Assembly (NCBI GenBank): GCA_949358305.1
Contig: OX442315.1
Span: forward strand, 7,094,427-7,158,426
DNA: 64,000 bases
Origin: Strigamia acuminata
Taxonomy: Eukaryota > Arthropoda > Chilopoda > Geophilomorpha > Linotaeniidae
Reading direction: 5' to 3'
Below, piece after piece: positions 39,530-50,274 of this stretch. Every line of letters begins with the position of its first letter. Position 1 is the stretch's first letter. A program made the translations under genes and the position numbers. A model generated the notes under the pieces. The model worked only from the letters and a program-made list of their open reading frames with translations. It searched no databases and was not told the origin of the DNA.

Positions 39530-42500
39530 ATGGACGAGAAGCTTTCCACCAGATTGGAGTGCGCCCCGGTGACGAGAGATTTCTCGCATTTATTACGCAC
39601 AGAGGACTTTTCGAATATGTGAGAATGCCATTTGGACCCATTAATGGCCCAGCAACTCTGCAGAGAGCCATGAACAAAACTTTGTCGAAATATCTTTACA
39701 AGTTCGTATTCGTTTATCTCGATGACGTCATAATTTTCAGCAAGACTTTCGAGGAGCATGTGCAACATCTCAAAATAATTCTTCAAGCCTTGGATGAAGC
39801 GGGATTCACGATGAACGCCAACAAAACGGAATTGTGCAGAACATCGCTCGAAGTTTTAGGACATATTGTAGAGGCTGGACACATTAAACCAAACCCAAAT
39901 AAGGTGACGGCAATTCAATATTTTCCGGCGCCTACCAACATCAAAGAATTACAAAGATTCAAAGGAATGATTGGTTATTATCAGTCATTTTTCCCAAATT
40001 ATTCAAAAACATGCGAGGTGTTTCGCCCTTTACTCAAAAAAGATTCTGAGTGGAATTGGACGATTCAACACCAAGAAGCATTTGATTCACTCAAGAGAGG
40101 ATTGGCAGAACCAACTCTACATCGAAGATTCCCAGATTGGACCAAGCCATACATATTACAAACAGACGCCAGCTATTCAGGTTTGGGCGCTGCACTCATG
40201 CAATTAAATGATCAAGGTGAACGAACGCCAATCGCCTTTGCATCACGTGCATTAAATTCTGCAGAAAAGAATTACAGCGTTACCGAAATTGAGTGCTTGG
40301 CGGCGGTTTGGGCGGTCAAAAGATTTCGTGTATATCTTGAGATGATGAATTTTTATTTAGAAAGCGATCATTTGTCGTTAAAGTGGCTTTTCCAGCAGCG
40401 AGAACCAAAAGGACGCCTGGCACGATGGGTTCTGTCCCTCAGTGAGTACAAATTTACATTTCTTTACTGCTCAGGAGCCCAGAATCGTGTTGCGGACGCC
40501 CTAAGCCGTGCGCCTGTGGAACCATCGGAACCATTGGATGCGGACGACTCGCCTCTCGTTGATGAAACATGCTACATCGCTTATTTTGACGATCCAAATG
40601 ATTGGCCAAAATTACCAATAATCAACATTATTGGAGTTGGATTGGCTGCGGCACAACAACGAAATAACGCAGCTGTGATGACAAGAGCGCAAAGACGACA
40701 ACAGCAAATTAAACCAAAATTGGGTAGGCCAAAAGGTTCTAAAAACAAGAAGAGACCGCCACCAAATTATCAGGTATTAACTCGAGCCAGAGCACGTCAA
40801 CAAACACAAGTTTCGACGCCTCCTGGAGCTGTTGCACCATTGCCACCTTTAATGTCGCCTCTGCCATCATCAAATGTGCCAACTGCATCGTTTCCGACTC
40901 CTAATGTGTTGAACCCACCTGCAGGACCATCTGGAGCTGCGCGACCGAATTATGACGGATATGGAGGTCCGGATTCGGATTCGTCGGACGATTCGACAAC
41001 TTATCAACCAGCATGGATGGGGCGTGCAGGATTTATGCCACAGCAAGTGCGTCAAGATCGATCACAATTTCAAAGAAATGCATCGAGACGACCAATTGCT
41101 GATGAACAACAAGACGAAGAAGAGGATGAGGCCGAACGACTTCATGAGGCGCCGCAAGACCACCAACCATTTCGTCTAATACCAACAATTAACGAAATAA
41201 TTCGTCGACAACACGAAGACACGTGGAGCGCCGAATTAATCGAATATCTTGATCAAGGACATTTGCCCAACGACCAAGTACAAGCAGCGCGTATCAGGTA
41301 TCGTGCCGTAGATTTTGCTATGTACAAGGGAATGTTATGTCGTTATCCACCGATTGACATAAATAAAATTCGCCGTAGAAGACAAATCTATTTGCCCCTA
41401 ATGTTACGCGAACAATATTTCAAGGCTCTGCATTACCCGCCGAGCTGCGGACATTTAGGAGTTGAAAAAACACTTCATCGACTCCGGGCCCGAGTTTATT
41501 GGCCAAAAATGAAGGAGGACGTTTTGCTTTGGATTCAAAAATGTGAACCATGTCAACGAGCTAAGCCGTTGAATCGCCTTCCATATGGACCAATGATCAT
41601 GGCCAAACCACGACATTTGTTTCACACAATTTACATTGATTATTATGGTAAAAAACCCCGATCGATTGGAGGACATTGTTACGCATTAGTAATTGTGGAT
41701 GCCGCCAGTCGATGGTTGGATGTGAGATTGACTGAGACATCTGACTGGAAAACAACAATCAAACAATTGCAAGGATTTATTCAGCGATGGGCATTTCCAA
41801 AAGTCATTATAAGTGACAATGCGCCAGCTTTCCGTTCAATGGAATTCCAGGCTGCATGTCAGAGTTTTGGCGCCATCAATCGCTACACGGCTGTTTATCA
41901 TCCACAGGGGAACTTGGCCGAAAGATTAAACCAAGCATTAAAAAACTGCATTTTAGCTTATATTGAAGAGCATGTGCGCTGGGACGTTCACATTGGATAT
42001 TTTGTGCTAGCAATCAACTCAGCCTATCAAGCTTCACTTCAGTATTCTCCTTATCAAATGGTGACGGGACAAGAGGCGCGTTATCCAGGTGATTTCGATT
42101 CGGACACCGACGATGGACAGCCGCTGCCGCCAGCACGAGCGCGAGAGACGCATGAATTGATGAGAGAATTGCGAAATAATGCCACTGCAAATTTACAAAA
42201 AGCTCAAATTAGACATAAACGTTGGTTCGATCGAAAAAGAAGACCACACGATTTCAAACCAGGCGATTTTGTGTCTATTAAAAATCGACAATTGTCATCA
42301 GCGGACCGACAGTTTGCTGCAGGACTTCGACAAAGGACGGAAGGCGTTTACGTAATCCATAAACTAACTGGTCCCAATACTGTCATTCTTATGGACAAGG
42401 ATGGTCGTCGAATGCTGCCATATAACGTCGTGGAATTGCGCCATTGGTTCAATAATGATGATGATTTAGACCAAACGGACGCAACAATGATCGAAAAACA

Positions 42501-42558
42501 TGTTGCTGCGTTTACATCGGAAATTGAAACCATCATCGCTTCATTTTCGATAAAATAA
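39530..42558 (+). CDS. Gypsy-B Pol: partial RT, RNase H, integrase
   Basis: The frame is open from 39469. It enters RT at FSIIDGREAFHQIG (about 39505-39550), the first catalytic-Asp motif. The ~120 residues that normally precede it (fingers) are absent, so RT is truncated. Then come MPFGPINGPATLQ, YLDDVIIFS (about 39715) and RNase H TDASYSGLGAALM (about 40160). A Pro/Arg-rich linker (40670-41100) follows, then integrase HHCC (CGHLGVEKTLH...CEPC, about 41448-41560), D (YIDYYGK), D (SDNAPAF, about 41812) and E (AERLNQ, about 41918). A C-terminal basic module with FKPGDFVSIKNRQL ends it. Confidence 0.87.
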
Positions 42559-43090
42559 CTTAATTTCTTTTCATTTTATAATTTTATTTCTTTCTTTACT
42601 TTACCCAACCTTCTTTCCTTCCTGTGTTTATAATTTTCCCTGCCTTAAACCAAATATTTACGGAGGATAGACGCTGAAAATAGTAAGTAAAGATTAGTTT
42701 AGGAATTTGAAATTCATCAATTTAAAATGATGATACGAAAATTTACTAAGTCCAAACTCATGCTTCTTCGAAGTGCGTGATTAAATCTCGTTCACGCGAG
42801 AGGTCCGTGTCATATTTTGTGACGAGGCGACCCCGTAGCGAGACCGCGTGTATTAAAGACATGTGAGGGCACGACTTGACCACATTTTAATTTGCGTCTG
42901 AATAGTCGCGCCTCAAAAAACTTAACAATCACTTAAATTGGATAAATATTGTTAGAAATTGTGCGTCTATCACCCGTAAGTACTTTCTATCTCACAACAA
43001 TTCATTTTTAATTGAATATTTTTGTTAAAAATAACTTTTTCTTCGTGGAAAATTTCCATTTCTTTTAGTTTCACTTTACAATAATTTATT
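42559..43090 (+). other. Gypsy-B pol to third-ORF spacer
   Basis: This is non-coding. A GTAAGT donor-like site lies at 42976 and a pyrimidine-rich TCTTTTAG acceptor-like site ends at 43068, just before the third-ORF ATG. This suggests a short intron or a spliced RNA for the third ORF (inference). Confidence 0.45.
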
Positions 43091-45955
43091 ATGGCGTCCT
43101 ACGATCCAAAAGTAACGATTACGATTCCAAAGCCAACCCAAAAAGGCTATCCAAAGTACCTGCCGATGCCACCAATCGAAGCGTCGGGCGAAGGACTGGT
43201 GCCACGCTTTCATCCGGACCACCCAAACGACCAAAGTTTTCCAAACTATGAACTGTGCCCAGTTTGTAGCGGGACAGGATTTGAAATTTATCAACTGCGG
43301 GCGCCACGAGAATGCCGAGCGTGTCGAGGCGGCGGTGACTTGCGCCGTTGCAAATTTCGAAAATGGATGCGCCTCATGTTCGCGTATGTGCTTGGTTATG
43401 AATCGATAGACAAAACATCGTTGGCTGGAGTGGATTTTCCACCGCCGAGGATTCCATTTGGCAGTGCGAACGCCATCGCTCGTTTTTGTCATGCGCACGC
43501 ATCATATTTGGCACGCATAAAGCAACTGGCGAAAGAGAAGGGAATCCGGCCGTTGACTTGGAAATATCCGGAGGGAGCCTACATAATTGTCGGCGAGCAA
43601 CCTGCCGAACTTCCGGACCAGTTTGTGACGCCTGAAGGAAAGACCTACGACGTAGAATCGGGTATAGAACTATGTTTGACGGCGCCCAATGTAATCGCAG
43701 ATGCGAAAAAAGCGTATTCGGAACCGGAGAGAGTTGCGGCCGACTTGCCATTTCAGCATTCAAATCTGCGTCCACGACATACGTACGAGGAGCGGAGCAC
43801 GCACCGTTTGAAGGAGTACACGCAGAAAGTAACGAAAAGGATTGGAGCGGAGGCGAACCGGGATACTCACTTCGTGACGGGACGATCCAGACCAACATCG
43901 AACGCATCTTCGATTATAGTCGAGGAAGATGGAGCGGTTGGAGGAGCGCCTGCCGCCTTGCCTATCGTTAAACCAAGAGAAGAACTTTCGTTAGGTGATC
44001 AGGTGATTAAAAAGGTAAAGAAGAATGAAGAAAACAGAAGAGAGAGAGAGAAAATTAATAATATCAACACGATGTCGACCCCGATCATCAAAACGGAATC
44101 GAGTGTGACGGCGGCGGAGGCGAAGTCAACCAACGTTACTACGGTGACCACTGCTGCGCCAATCGTCATTCCTTATTTTTACGTTGTAAAAAACAAATCG
44201 TCTTCGATTGAGACGTCCGAATCGAGCCAAGCTGCCCGACCTGTCGATGCCACCACTGTAACTCAATCGAATGTGACGCCCAAGATGATGACTTCAGTTG
44301 CTACGACATCAGTGCCGATTACATACTCCAAAATTGCAACTTCAAACACACAAATGGACACAATTGCTGATTTTAACAAAAAACTAATTAAAGCTGATTT
44401 TCCCCCACAGGTTGACCGAGATATCAAAGCGTTGTTGAATTTTACACCATCTTCATCCATCGCGAATATCGCTGCCGAGATTGCGAGAGATGCGGAGGAG
44501 TGCGCAAAGATCCACGACGTCAAGAAATTGGAAAGCAAGGTTTCTAATCCAATTGCTAAGGCCATTTCAGCGGTCTCGAACGGATCAACGTCGTCTGAGG
44601 GATGCGCGTCTCTGAAGCCACGTTATCTCCAGGGATTCGACCGAAATGGATGTACGTTGCGCCCAGACCGTATCTTCACTCAGATGTCCGAAATATTCCG
44701 GCGCCATGAGCTTGAGATTCTGTACCCCATGGAGAACAGGGGTCAAGGACGAATCAACCTGAGATCGGAAGGATGGAGCGAACTCTTCAAGATGTCGATT
44801 AATTTGGATTTCAACGTCAGCGCCTCGGACTTCAAGACGGTCGTCGGAACAATTTTTGGATGCCTCGGGAACATCGCGAAGGAAATAGAGGCAAAGATGA
44901 CAAAAGACTGTACCGGAGACGAGCACGCGGTGCAGCACCTCATCGTGCACGCCGTGCACTTTAATTTAAAAGAGATCATCACCCAAATGCATCAGAGTCG
45001 TCGCGACGCCGTTAAACGATTTCGTGAGGCCGACGCGCTCAGGGAGGCCCAGCGACTGGAGGACGAAAGAAATACGCCCGCCAAACCACCACTGGATCCA
45101 GAATTGATCATGACGAAGGATGAAATTAAGAACTTTTCAGAAAAGATTCTCATCGAGTTGGCGCCTGAAAAATTGGTGCAACAATTTGAGGACGCAATTG
45201 CCGAAAATCCGAAATTAGCAGATCCCCGAACCAAATATTCATTCCGATACGACCCCGTGATTGTGGCGGACACAGGAATACTCGCCTCGGAATTGTCATC
45301 GGATGTGGATTATTCGATGTCGGATGTCGAGTCGCTTCGCGAGTCAACGGGCGACGAAGAGAACCACAAGGCATTCCTGGCGGCGCAAGAACACAACAAG
45401 ATTGAGGTAATTCAGGTCGACGAGCCTTTCAGACTTCCTGGAGTTGGACGGGGCGGTGCAAAGGCTGGACGTCGATCGCCATTGATGTCGAGGATGCCAA
45501 AAATGATTTTGACACCACCAAAGGAAAAAGACGACGATCCGGGCGAGGTTGTCACGCGTGAGAGTTTGCGCGAACCGGTCGAACCGAAGCCTAAGGAGAA
45601 GCGTCTCGTGGAGCCAACTTGCGCATTGGCAATCATGGAGGAGATTATCCCGATTGATGATATTTTCTACTCATTGCCGTGGGAGCCTAAAATCGAATTG
45701 GTCGTGGATTGGAGTATTCTGACGCGCCTTTTCGAAACGATCATCTTTTCGGACTTGCAGCTTGACCACAGCGCGGGCGAGAAGTGGTTGGCCATCATTA
45801 AACAATATTACGTCGGACATTTCCTTTACCGAGTGAACAGAATTAGCCAGAAGTGTTACGCAACTTCTAAACAACAGGTGAGAGTGATCCTCGTGAAAAC
45901 AGCGCTTAGACTGGTCTATTATGCGATGGACGGTCAAGGCGCGTCTGCATTTTAA
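43091..45955 (+). CDS. Gypsy-B third ORF with paired CxxC zinc motif
   Basis: 954 codons after Pol, in the position retroviruses use for env, but with no signal peptide or obvious membrane segment. Residues ~57-85 hold CPVCSGTGFE and CRACRGGGD: two CxxCxGxG motifs, the type found in DnaJ-like zinc fingers, but only two instead of four. After this come a conserved-looking folded region (to ~230), a Thr/Ser/Val-rich low-complexity part (~320-430), a second folded region (~490-680, ending in a charged helix), an acidic/basic linker and a C-terminal helical block (~850-950). I do not recognise the family. The frame is fully open, implying selection or recent arrival. In-frame cysteine-rich codons follow its TAA. 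Confidence 0.8.
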   Translation: MASYDPKVTITIPKPTQKGYPKYLPMPPIEASGEGLVPRFHPDHPNDQSFPNYELCPVCSGTGFEIYQLRAPRECRACRGGGDLRRCKFRKWMRLMFAYVLGYESIDKTSLAGVDFPPPRIPFGSANAIARFCHAHASYLARIKQLAKEKGIRPLTWKYPEGAYIIVGEQPAELPDQFVTPEGKTYDVESGIELCLTAPNVIADAKKAYSEPERVAADLPFQHSNLRPRHTYEERSTHRLKEYTQKVTKRIGAEANRDTHFVTGRSRPTSNASSIIVEEDGAVGGAPAALPIVKPREELSLGDQVIKKVKKNEENRREREKINNINTMSTPIIKTESSVTAAEAKSTNVTTVTTAAPIVIPYFYVVKNKSSSIETSESSQAARPVDATTVTQSNVTPKMMTSVATTSVPITYSKIATSNTQMDTIADFNKKLIKADFPPQVDRDIKALLNFTPSSSIANIAAEIARDAEECAKIHDVKKLESKVSNPIAKAISAVSNGSTSSEGCASLKPRYLQGFDRNGCTLRPDRIFTQMSEIFRRHELEILYPMENRGQGRINLRSEGWSELFKMSINLDFNVSASDFKTVVGTIFGCLGNIAKEIEAKMTKDCTGDEHAVQHLIVHAVHFNLKEIITQMHQSRRDAVKRFREADALREAQRLEDERNTPAKPPLDPELIMTKDEIKNFSEKILIELAPEKLVQQFEDAIAENPKLADPRTKYSFRYDPVIVADTGILASELSSDVDYSMSDVESLRESTGDEENHKAFLAAQEHNKIEVIQVDEPFRLPGVGRGGAKAGRRSPLMSRMPKMILTPPKEKDDDPGEVVTRESLREPVEPKPKEKRLVEPTCALAIMEEIIPIDDIFYSLPWEPKIELVVDWSILTRLFETIIFSDLQLDHSAGEKWLAIIKQYYVGHFLYRVNRISQKCYATSKQQVRVILVKTALRLVYYAMDGQGASAF

Positions 45956-46117
45956 GAAAATAAAACTCATGGATTGACTTTAAGGACCTACAGTGACTTT
46001 GCGCCTTCTAAAAACCCATATACGAACTGTTGTGTGTGTGGACTTTATTGTGATAATTGTGATACAGACAATGAGTGTTGTAATTGTTTAAAATGTGATT
46101 GTTATGCGCCTCGATGA
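45956..46117 (+). other. In-frame cysteine-rich extension beyond the third-ORF stop
   Basis: Reading on past the TAA at 45953-45955 gives 53 sense codons to a TGA at 46115-46117. Ten cysteines cluster in the last ~32 residues (CCVCGLYCDNC and CCNCLKCDC), a zinc- or metal-binding pattern. Either the TAA is a recent nonsense change or the tail is made by readthrough. Confidence 0.55.
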
Positions 46118-46776
46118 AGATTTTTTACGTGGAGTTCTGTGAAAACTCAAACGCCTACGAAAGAAGATAATATTCGTTTGCGAACTTTTTATTTTTTGAT
46201 ATTTATATTTTACTAATCATTTTTGCTAATCATTTTTATTAACCATTTGTGATCATTGAAATTTTGCTATCCTTATATTGTGATAATTGACGCCAAATCA
46301 GCGCCTAATCAATATTTTTATTTGCTAATAATTTACATTTTTATAGAGATTTTGCCACCCATAGGCATTGTTAATTAATCCTAAATTATTTTATTTTCTA
46401 GTCATAACACAAAATACCATTGTTAATGTCAAGTGTTATCAAATAATTTAACAAATTTTATTATTTTATTTAGAATTTAGTCGTAGTTAGCGCCTAAACG
46501 TCTATTGATTCTGTTAATTTTTAATCAAACGATTTTTTACAATATTCCTCTCCTAAACCCATTTGTTTGTGTTTGTTTGTTCTTGTCTGTTATTGCGCCA
46601 AGTTGTGCGCCTGTTGCGTCTGTCCAAATAAATCCCTACCTGTGTTATGTGTTTATTATGAGATTAATGTTATTGATTCATTATTTTTATTTATTTATAT
46701 GTTCAAATTTTTATCAATCATGTTTGTTAACTCCATTTAGATGTTGATTATATAAAAACCATATAATAAACATCTA
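46118..46776 (+). other. Gypsy-B 3' untranslated region
   Basis: AT-rich, with no gene supported; scattered GCGCC motifs occur. It leads to the polypurine tract. Confidence 0.5.
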
Positions 46777-46788
46777 GGTGGGGGGGAA
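46777..46788 (+). promoter_or_regulatory. Gypsy-B polypurine tract
   Basis: AGGTGGGGGGGAA lies directly before the 3' LTR start TGTCACGG. Confidence 0.85.
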
Positions 46789-47830
46789 TGTCACGGTCCT
46801 GACTTTAGACAGTAATAATTTTCAAAATTTTAAGCGCATTTTGCGCCTTTCCTTTAAATTTCCCCAATTCTATTGAAAAATTGTTCTAATTCCTTTAATT
46901 TATTTTATTTTTCCCAAATCTAAATTTATTATTTTGTTTTATATTCTTTTCCTTATTTTTTACATTTATCTTTGATTTGGCCTGGTTTTAATCACCCCAT
47001 CCAGACAATTCATGAGAATTCTGCAATAAGTTGATATAATCGCGCTCTAAATTTGCATATTTCACCCCTGATCGCCTGTTTTCTGCCCGGTCCCCATTGG
47101 GAATTGACTTGGCCTTTGACATGTGATCAGAGGTGACTTGTTCTGTCAAGACATTTTTGACAGAGAGAATAATTTTCGCCTTCGACTAGTCAACATCTTC
47201 TGTCTCAACTAGAAGATTTCCAAGTGCGATTTATGATTGCGTCTCAACGCATACGGTCATTATGCAGCCCGAATTCTCATGGTTGGCTATCTAACCACAA
47301 CATTTATTATTTGCCCATTATTTGCGTACGAATTACTGGAAAAACGGCGTATTTGACGGTCTCAATTCGTCAATACATTTTATGCCACGACTGTGACTTC
47401 CTCCTCGGCCTAGACATTTTGAACTTATACTCGTCTCAATTGCGTATTCATTTCATTATCGACGGTTCGACGACGTTGTCTGCGGTTTGGTACCTGTTTG
47501 CGCGTTCACCCAACGTTTGCGCGTGTTCAGGAGAAGAAACATACTCTTCGTAAGTACGCCTAGCATATGACGACATTTTCCCTAGTGAAGAGCGATATTT
47601 TGGTCTTAAAATTCGAATATCAACGTTCGCCATTTTGTACGGCGCCCGAATTGAATCCTGCACCCATAAAATACAGATTTCACGAATAGACGCTGTCTTA
47701 ACCTAGCTACCACCCCCGGCAAAGTTTTAAGAGTTGCAGCGCCTGCGAACCTAAATTTTCTGGTTATTACAATCCCTGGAAATTCTTAAATTTCCGAAAC
47801 CATTGTTAAAAAGTCGACTACGACGTGACA
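46789..47830 (+). repeat. Gypsy-B 3' LTR
   Basis: It matches 35069-36110 with few differences and has the GCCATTTTG motif at 47629-47637. Confidence 0.93.
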
Positions 47831-48593
47831 AAGTTCCTAATTAATCTGAAATCATACTTACCTTATGCAGGTTGCATAATTTTGTACCTTATCTTTAATT
47901 TTTGTTTGTTTTTGCGCAATTACGCGCATCCTATCATAACATAAATACCCAATCTGAAAATTAATAAATCCCATTTCGATTCCTGATAACTCTCATGTGT
48001 CGGCTCCTTATTTTTGTTTAATTTAAAATTGTTTATTCGATGATGTTTATACAAAAAGTAAAAAGTAAAAAGTGTTTAAAGTTTTTATTTTATAAATTGT
48101 TTGGGTAAAATGTATAGATTCTCGTCCGTCCTAGGTATCGTCGGCCCCTTTAGGTTTAGTGTTCGCCCTCCTTGTGTTGTCCCTGTTCGTCTTGTGATTT
48201 CGAGTAGAATGATTTAAATTTTACCATTGTGACTTTACAAAAGAAATTTGGTTTAAATTTATTTTCAAAAGCCATGGTGATTTATTAATTCTTTATCTTT
48301 AATAATTTAATTGATTTTTGATATTTAATCTAGTATTGTTTAACTTTTGTTTATTATTTTGACAAGGTTGTTGAGTCTTTGCACAATGTGCATTATTTTA
48401 GACAGAGTTATTAAGTCTTTGCGCAGACGCGCATCACTTTTTGTTTAATTTATTTAGTTTATTTTTGTTTATTTTTTGAGAATTTGTATAGTTTTTGCGC
48501 ATAGCGCATTATTATTGTATGATTTTCCTTGTCTCTTATCCTTTTATTCCCTTCGATAAATCTCGAATAATAAAAGCCTAAGGGGGGAGGGAT
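47831..48593 (+). other. 3' internal remnant of another LTR element ('Gypsy-C')
   Basis: AT-rich, without genes. A ~42-bp degenerate tandem repeat (about 48360-48450) carries TTTGCGCA...GCGCAT pairs, with further copies near 47911 and 48495. The segment ends in the polypurine tract AAGGGGGGAGGGA (about 48580-48593) just before an LTR start. Confidence 0.55.
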
Positions 48594-49264
48594 GTCACGG
48601 GCAGGTTACCCACCCTAATTTTTTATTCATTTCTAACTTAGACTGACCCAATCTTAAGTTTTCTTATTTTTTCCCAATCTTCTTTTTCATCTAACATCGA
48701 TGAATCATCTCTAAATATATGCGCAGCTTCATTGTGCGCATCTTATTATTTCCAACAATTAACCTTATTTCATACCTTCCACCCCCTCACCCACTCCAAT
48801 CGACCTGGTCACATGACTCATGTTTACCTGGTCGCTGCTTTTATCCATAATCCACACTTCTCATATTTCTCTCAACGAGTTAACACCTCTTAGATTGAAT
48901 TGAGTTTGTCAATCTTTATTTTGCGCTTTAACACGCGCACCTTCTAATTTAACACTTAATAGCGCCTCTTTTTGCCCACCTTTTATCCCTTCGCATGCCT
49001 GTGACATCCTACGCCCACCCGCATATGAATATCACTGCGCATACTCATTCTTTTTAAACGTAAAGACCCACAACGTGAGATTGAGCCCGTCGAATATAAA
49101 TAATGTGTGTTACAGCGAGTTAGGTTTATTCACCGTCCGATATCCGCATATGACGATGGAACAAACAGAGTAAATCTACGAACTTTGCCCACTGGTTTGC
49201 GCTAACATCACCTTGCGCGTAAATTCAGATCAAATCAATTAAACATCCAAGTTGATTCGTAACA
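48594..49264 (+). repeat. Gypsy-C 3' LTR
   Basis: It starts TGTCACGGGCAGG after a polypurine tract and probably ends GTAACA at 49264 (671 bp). The first eight bases are the same as in the Gypsy-B LTR, so the families may be related. No 5' LTR of this element is in the window. Confidence 0.6.
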
Positions 49265-49284
49265 AACTTTATACTGTATTTCAG

Positions 49285-49700
49285 TTTATGCAGGGTAAAT
49301 TTCTATCATTTTTTAAGGATTGGAAAAATTTCGTTGATTTACGAGAAGGAAATTTTACAATTGTCAACAGAAAAAAAAATGTTTTTGTCTAAAACGACAT
49401 ATCAGGGCCTTGTGCTGACAGGTAATTATTTAATTAATAATCATTTTTGTTGCTTTGAAAATAGTTTTGAACTTGGCCTTTCCAGTGTATGGATTTATAG
49501 GGGTGACAAAATATCTTTTGTCACAAGGATTAGACTTTTTGCTTAGTTTTAGTTACAAGATGCATTGGAGGAACATTTTGGAAATATGCATTCAAAATTT
49601 GTTTGAAAGCAATAAATGCATCAGATGCGTTGCAGTGAAGCACAAGGGGGAGCTTCAGACTAAGTGTTTTCAAAATAATGAATTTAATTTAAAATAATAA
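49285..49700 (+). pseudogene. Possible P-element/THAP9-like transposase remnant
   Basis: A TTTCAG acceptor at 49284 precedes protein-like sequence (FFKDWKNFVDLREGNF). The frame then shifts at an A-run near 49370 and continues as SKTTYQGLVLTG to a GACAG/GTAATT donor at 49421. A second stretch after a TAG acceptor (about 49465) reads KYLLSQGLDFLLSF. The pattern of a W-containing segment followed by SKxTYxGLxxT recalls P-type transposases, but this is recalled family shape, not an alignment. Two exons and one frameshift suggest a decayed copy. Confidence 0.28.
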
Positions 49701-49724
49701 TAATTATTTTTATTTTTAAAGAAG

Positions 49725-50216
49725 TGTGAAAATCGGATGATTTTACGCGTGAATTATTGTTTAGGTTTCATTTATATTGTTTGAATTAATATTGTTACTT
49801 TTGTATTTCCAAAACTTGTCTGTGATTTAATATTGAATTTGTGATTTACCAATTTATTATAATGTATTTTTATTTCCATTTATATGTATTGACCTGTTCT
49901 TTTATTATTGGAATCTTGACATGTTAATCTCTTTAATTCGTTTTGCATTCCTCTACTCGAGCACGTCATTCCCCTACTTTGCGAACGCTTGTGATTGGTT
50001 CTGTGAACTGTGTCATTTGCATTTCCTTTTCCCTTTAAGATTAGAATAAATTCAGTGTATTTTTTCAACTTAAACTGTGTGGTCGTGCTTTCTTAAAACT
50101 CAAACGCCATTTTGAATCTCAACACAATTTTCAACCTGATCAACATTTGTATCCAGAGAACTTTAGGATTTGTTTGGTAAATTTGAAATAACTTTTATTT
50201 TACTTCAAGTTTAACA
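49725..50216 (+). repeat. BEL 5' LTR
   Basis: It runs from TGTGAAAATCGG to TTTAACA and is repeated from 53488. It contains a GCCATTTTG motif at 50106-50114. Confidence 0.9.
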
Positions 50217-50217
50217 T

Positions 50218-50235
50218 TGGTGCCGAAACCCGGGA
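50218..50235 (+). promoter_or_regulatory. BEL primer-binding site
   Basis: TGGTGCCGAAACCCGGGA lies one base after the LTR. It has the form of a tRNA 3'-end complement. Confidence 0.75.
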
Positions 50236-50274
50236 ACATTTTAAATTCCGAATTCATCTAAAAATCTACTAAAA

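Larger units (their letters stand above)
35069..47830 (+). mobile_element. Gypsy-like LTR retrotransposon 'Gypsy-B'
   Basis: The 1042-bp LTRs at 35069-36110 and 46789-47830 begin TGTCACG and end CGTGACA. They differ at only a few positions (for example around 35224-35231). The interior holds gag, protease, an RT with its N-terminal part deleted, RNase H, integrase, a large third ORF and a polypurine tract. Flanks are GAGTT on the left and AAGTT on the right, a 4-of-5 match. The unusual part is the third ORF (43091-45955). The RT deletion makes this copy probably non-autonomous. Confidence 0.93.

Noticed and set aside
43091-45955. DnaJ chaperone
   Set aside because: Only two CxxCxGxG motifs and no J domain; the motif is shared by many zinc proteins.
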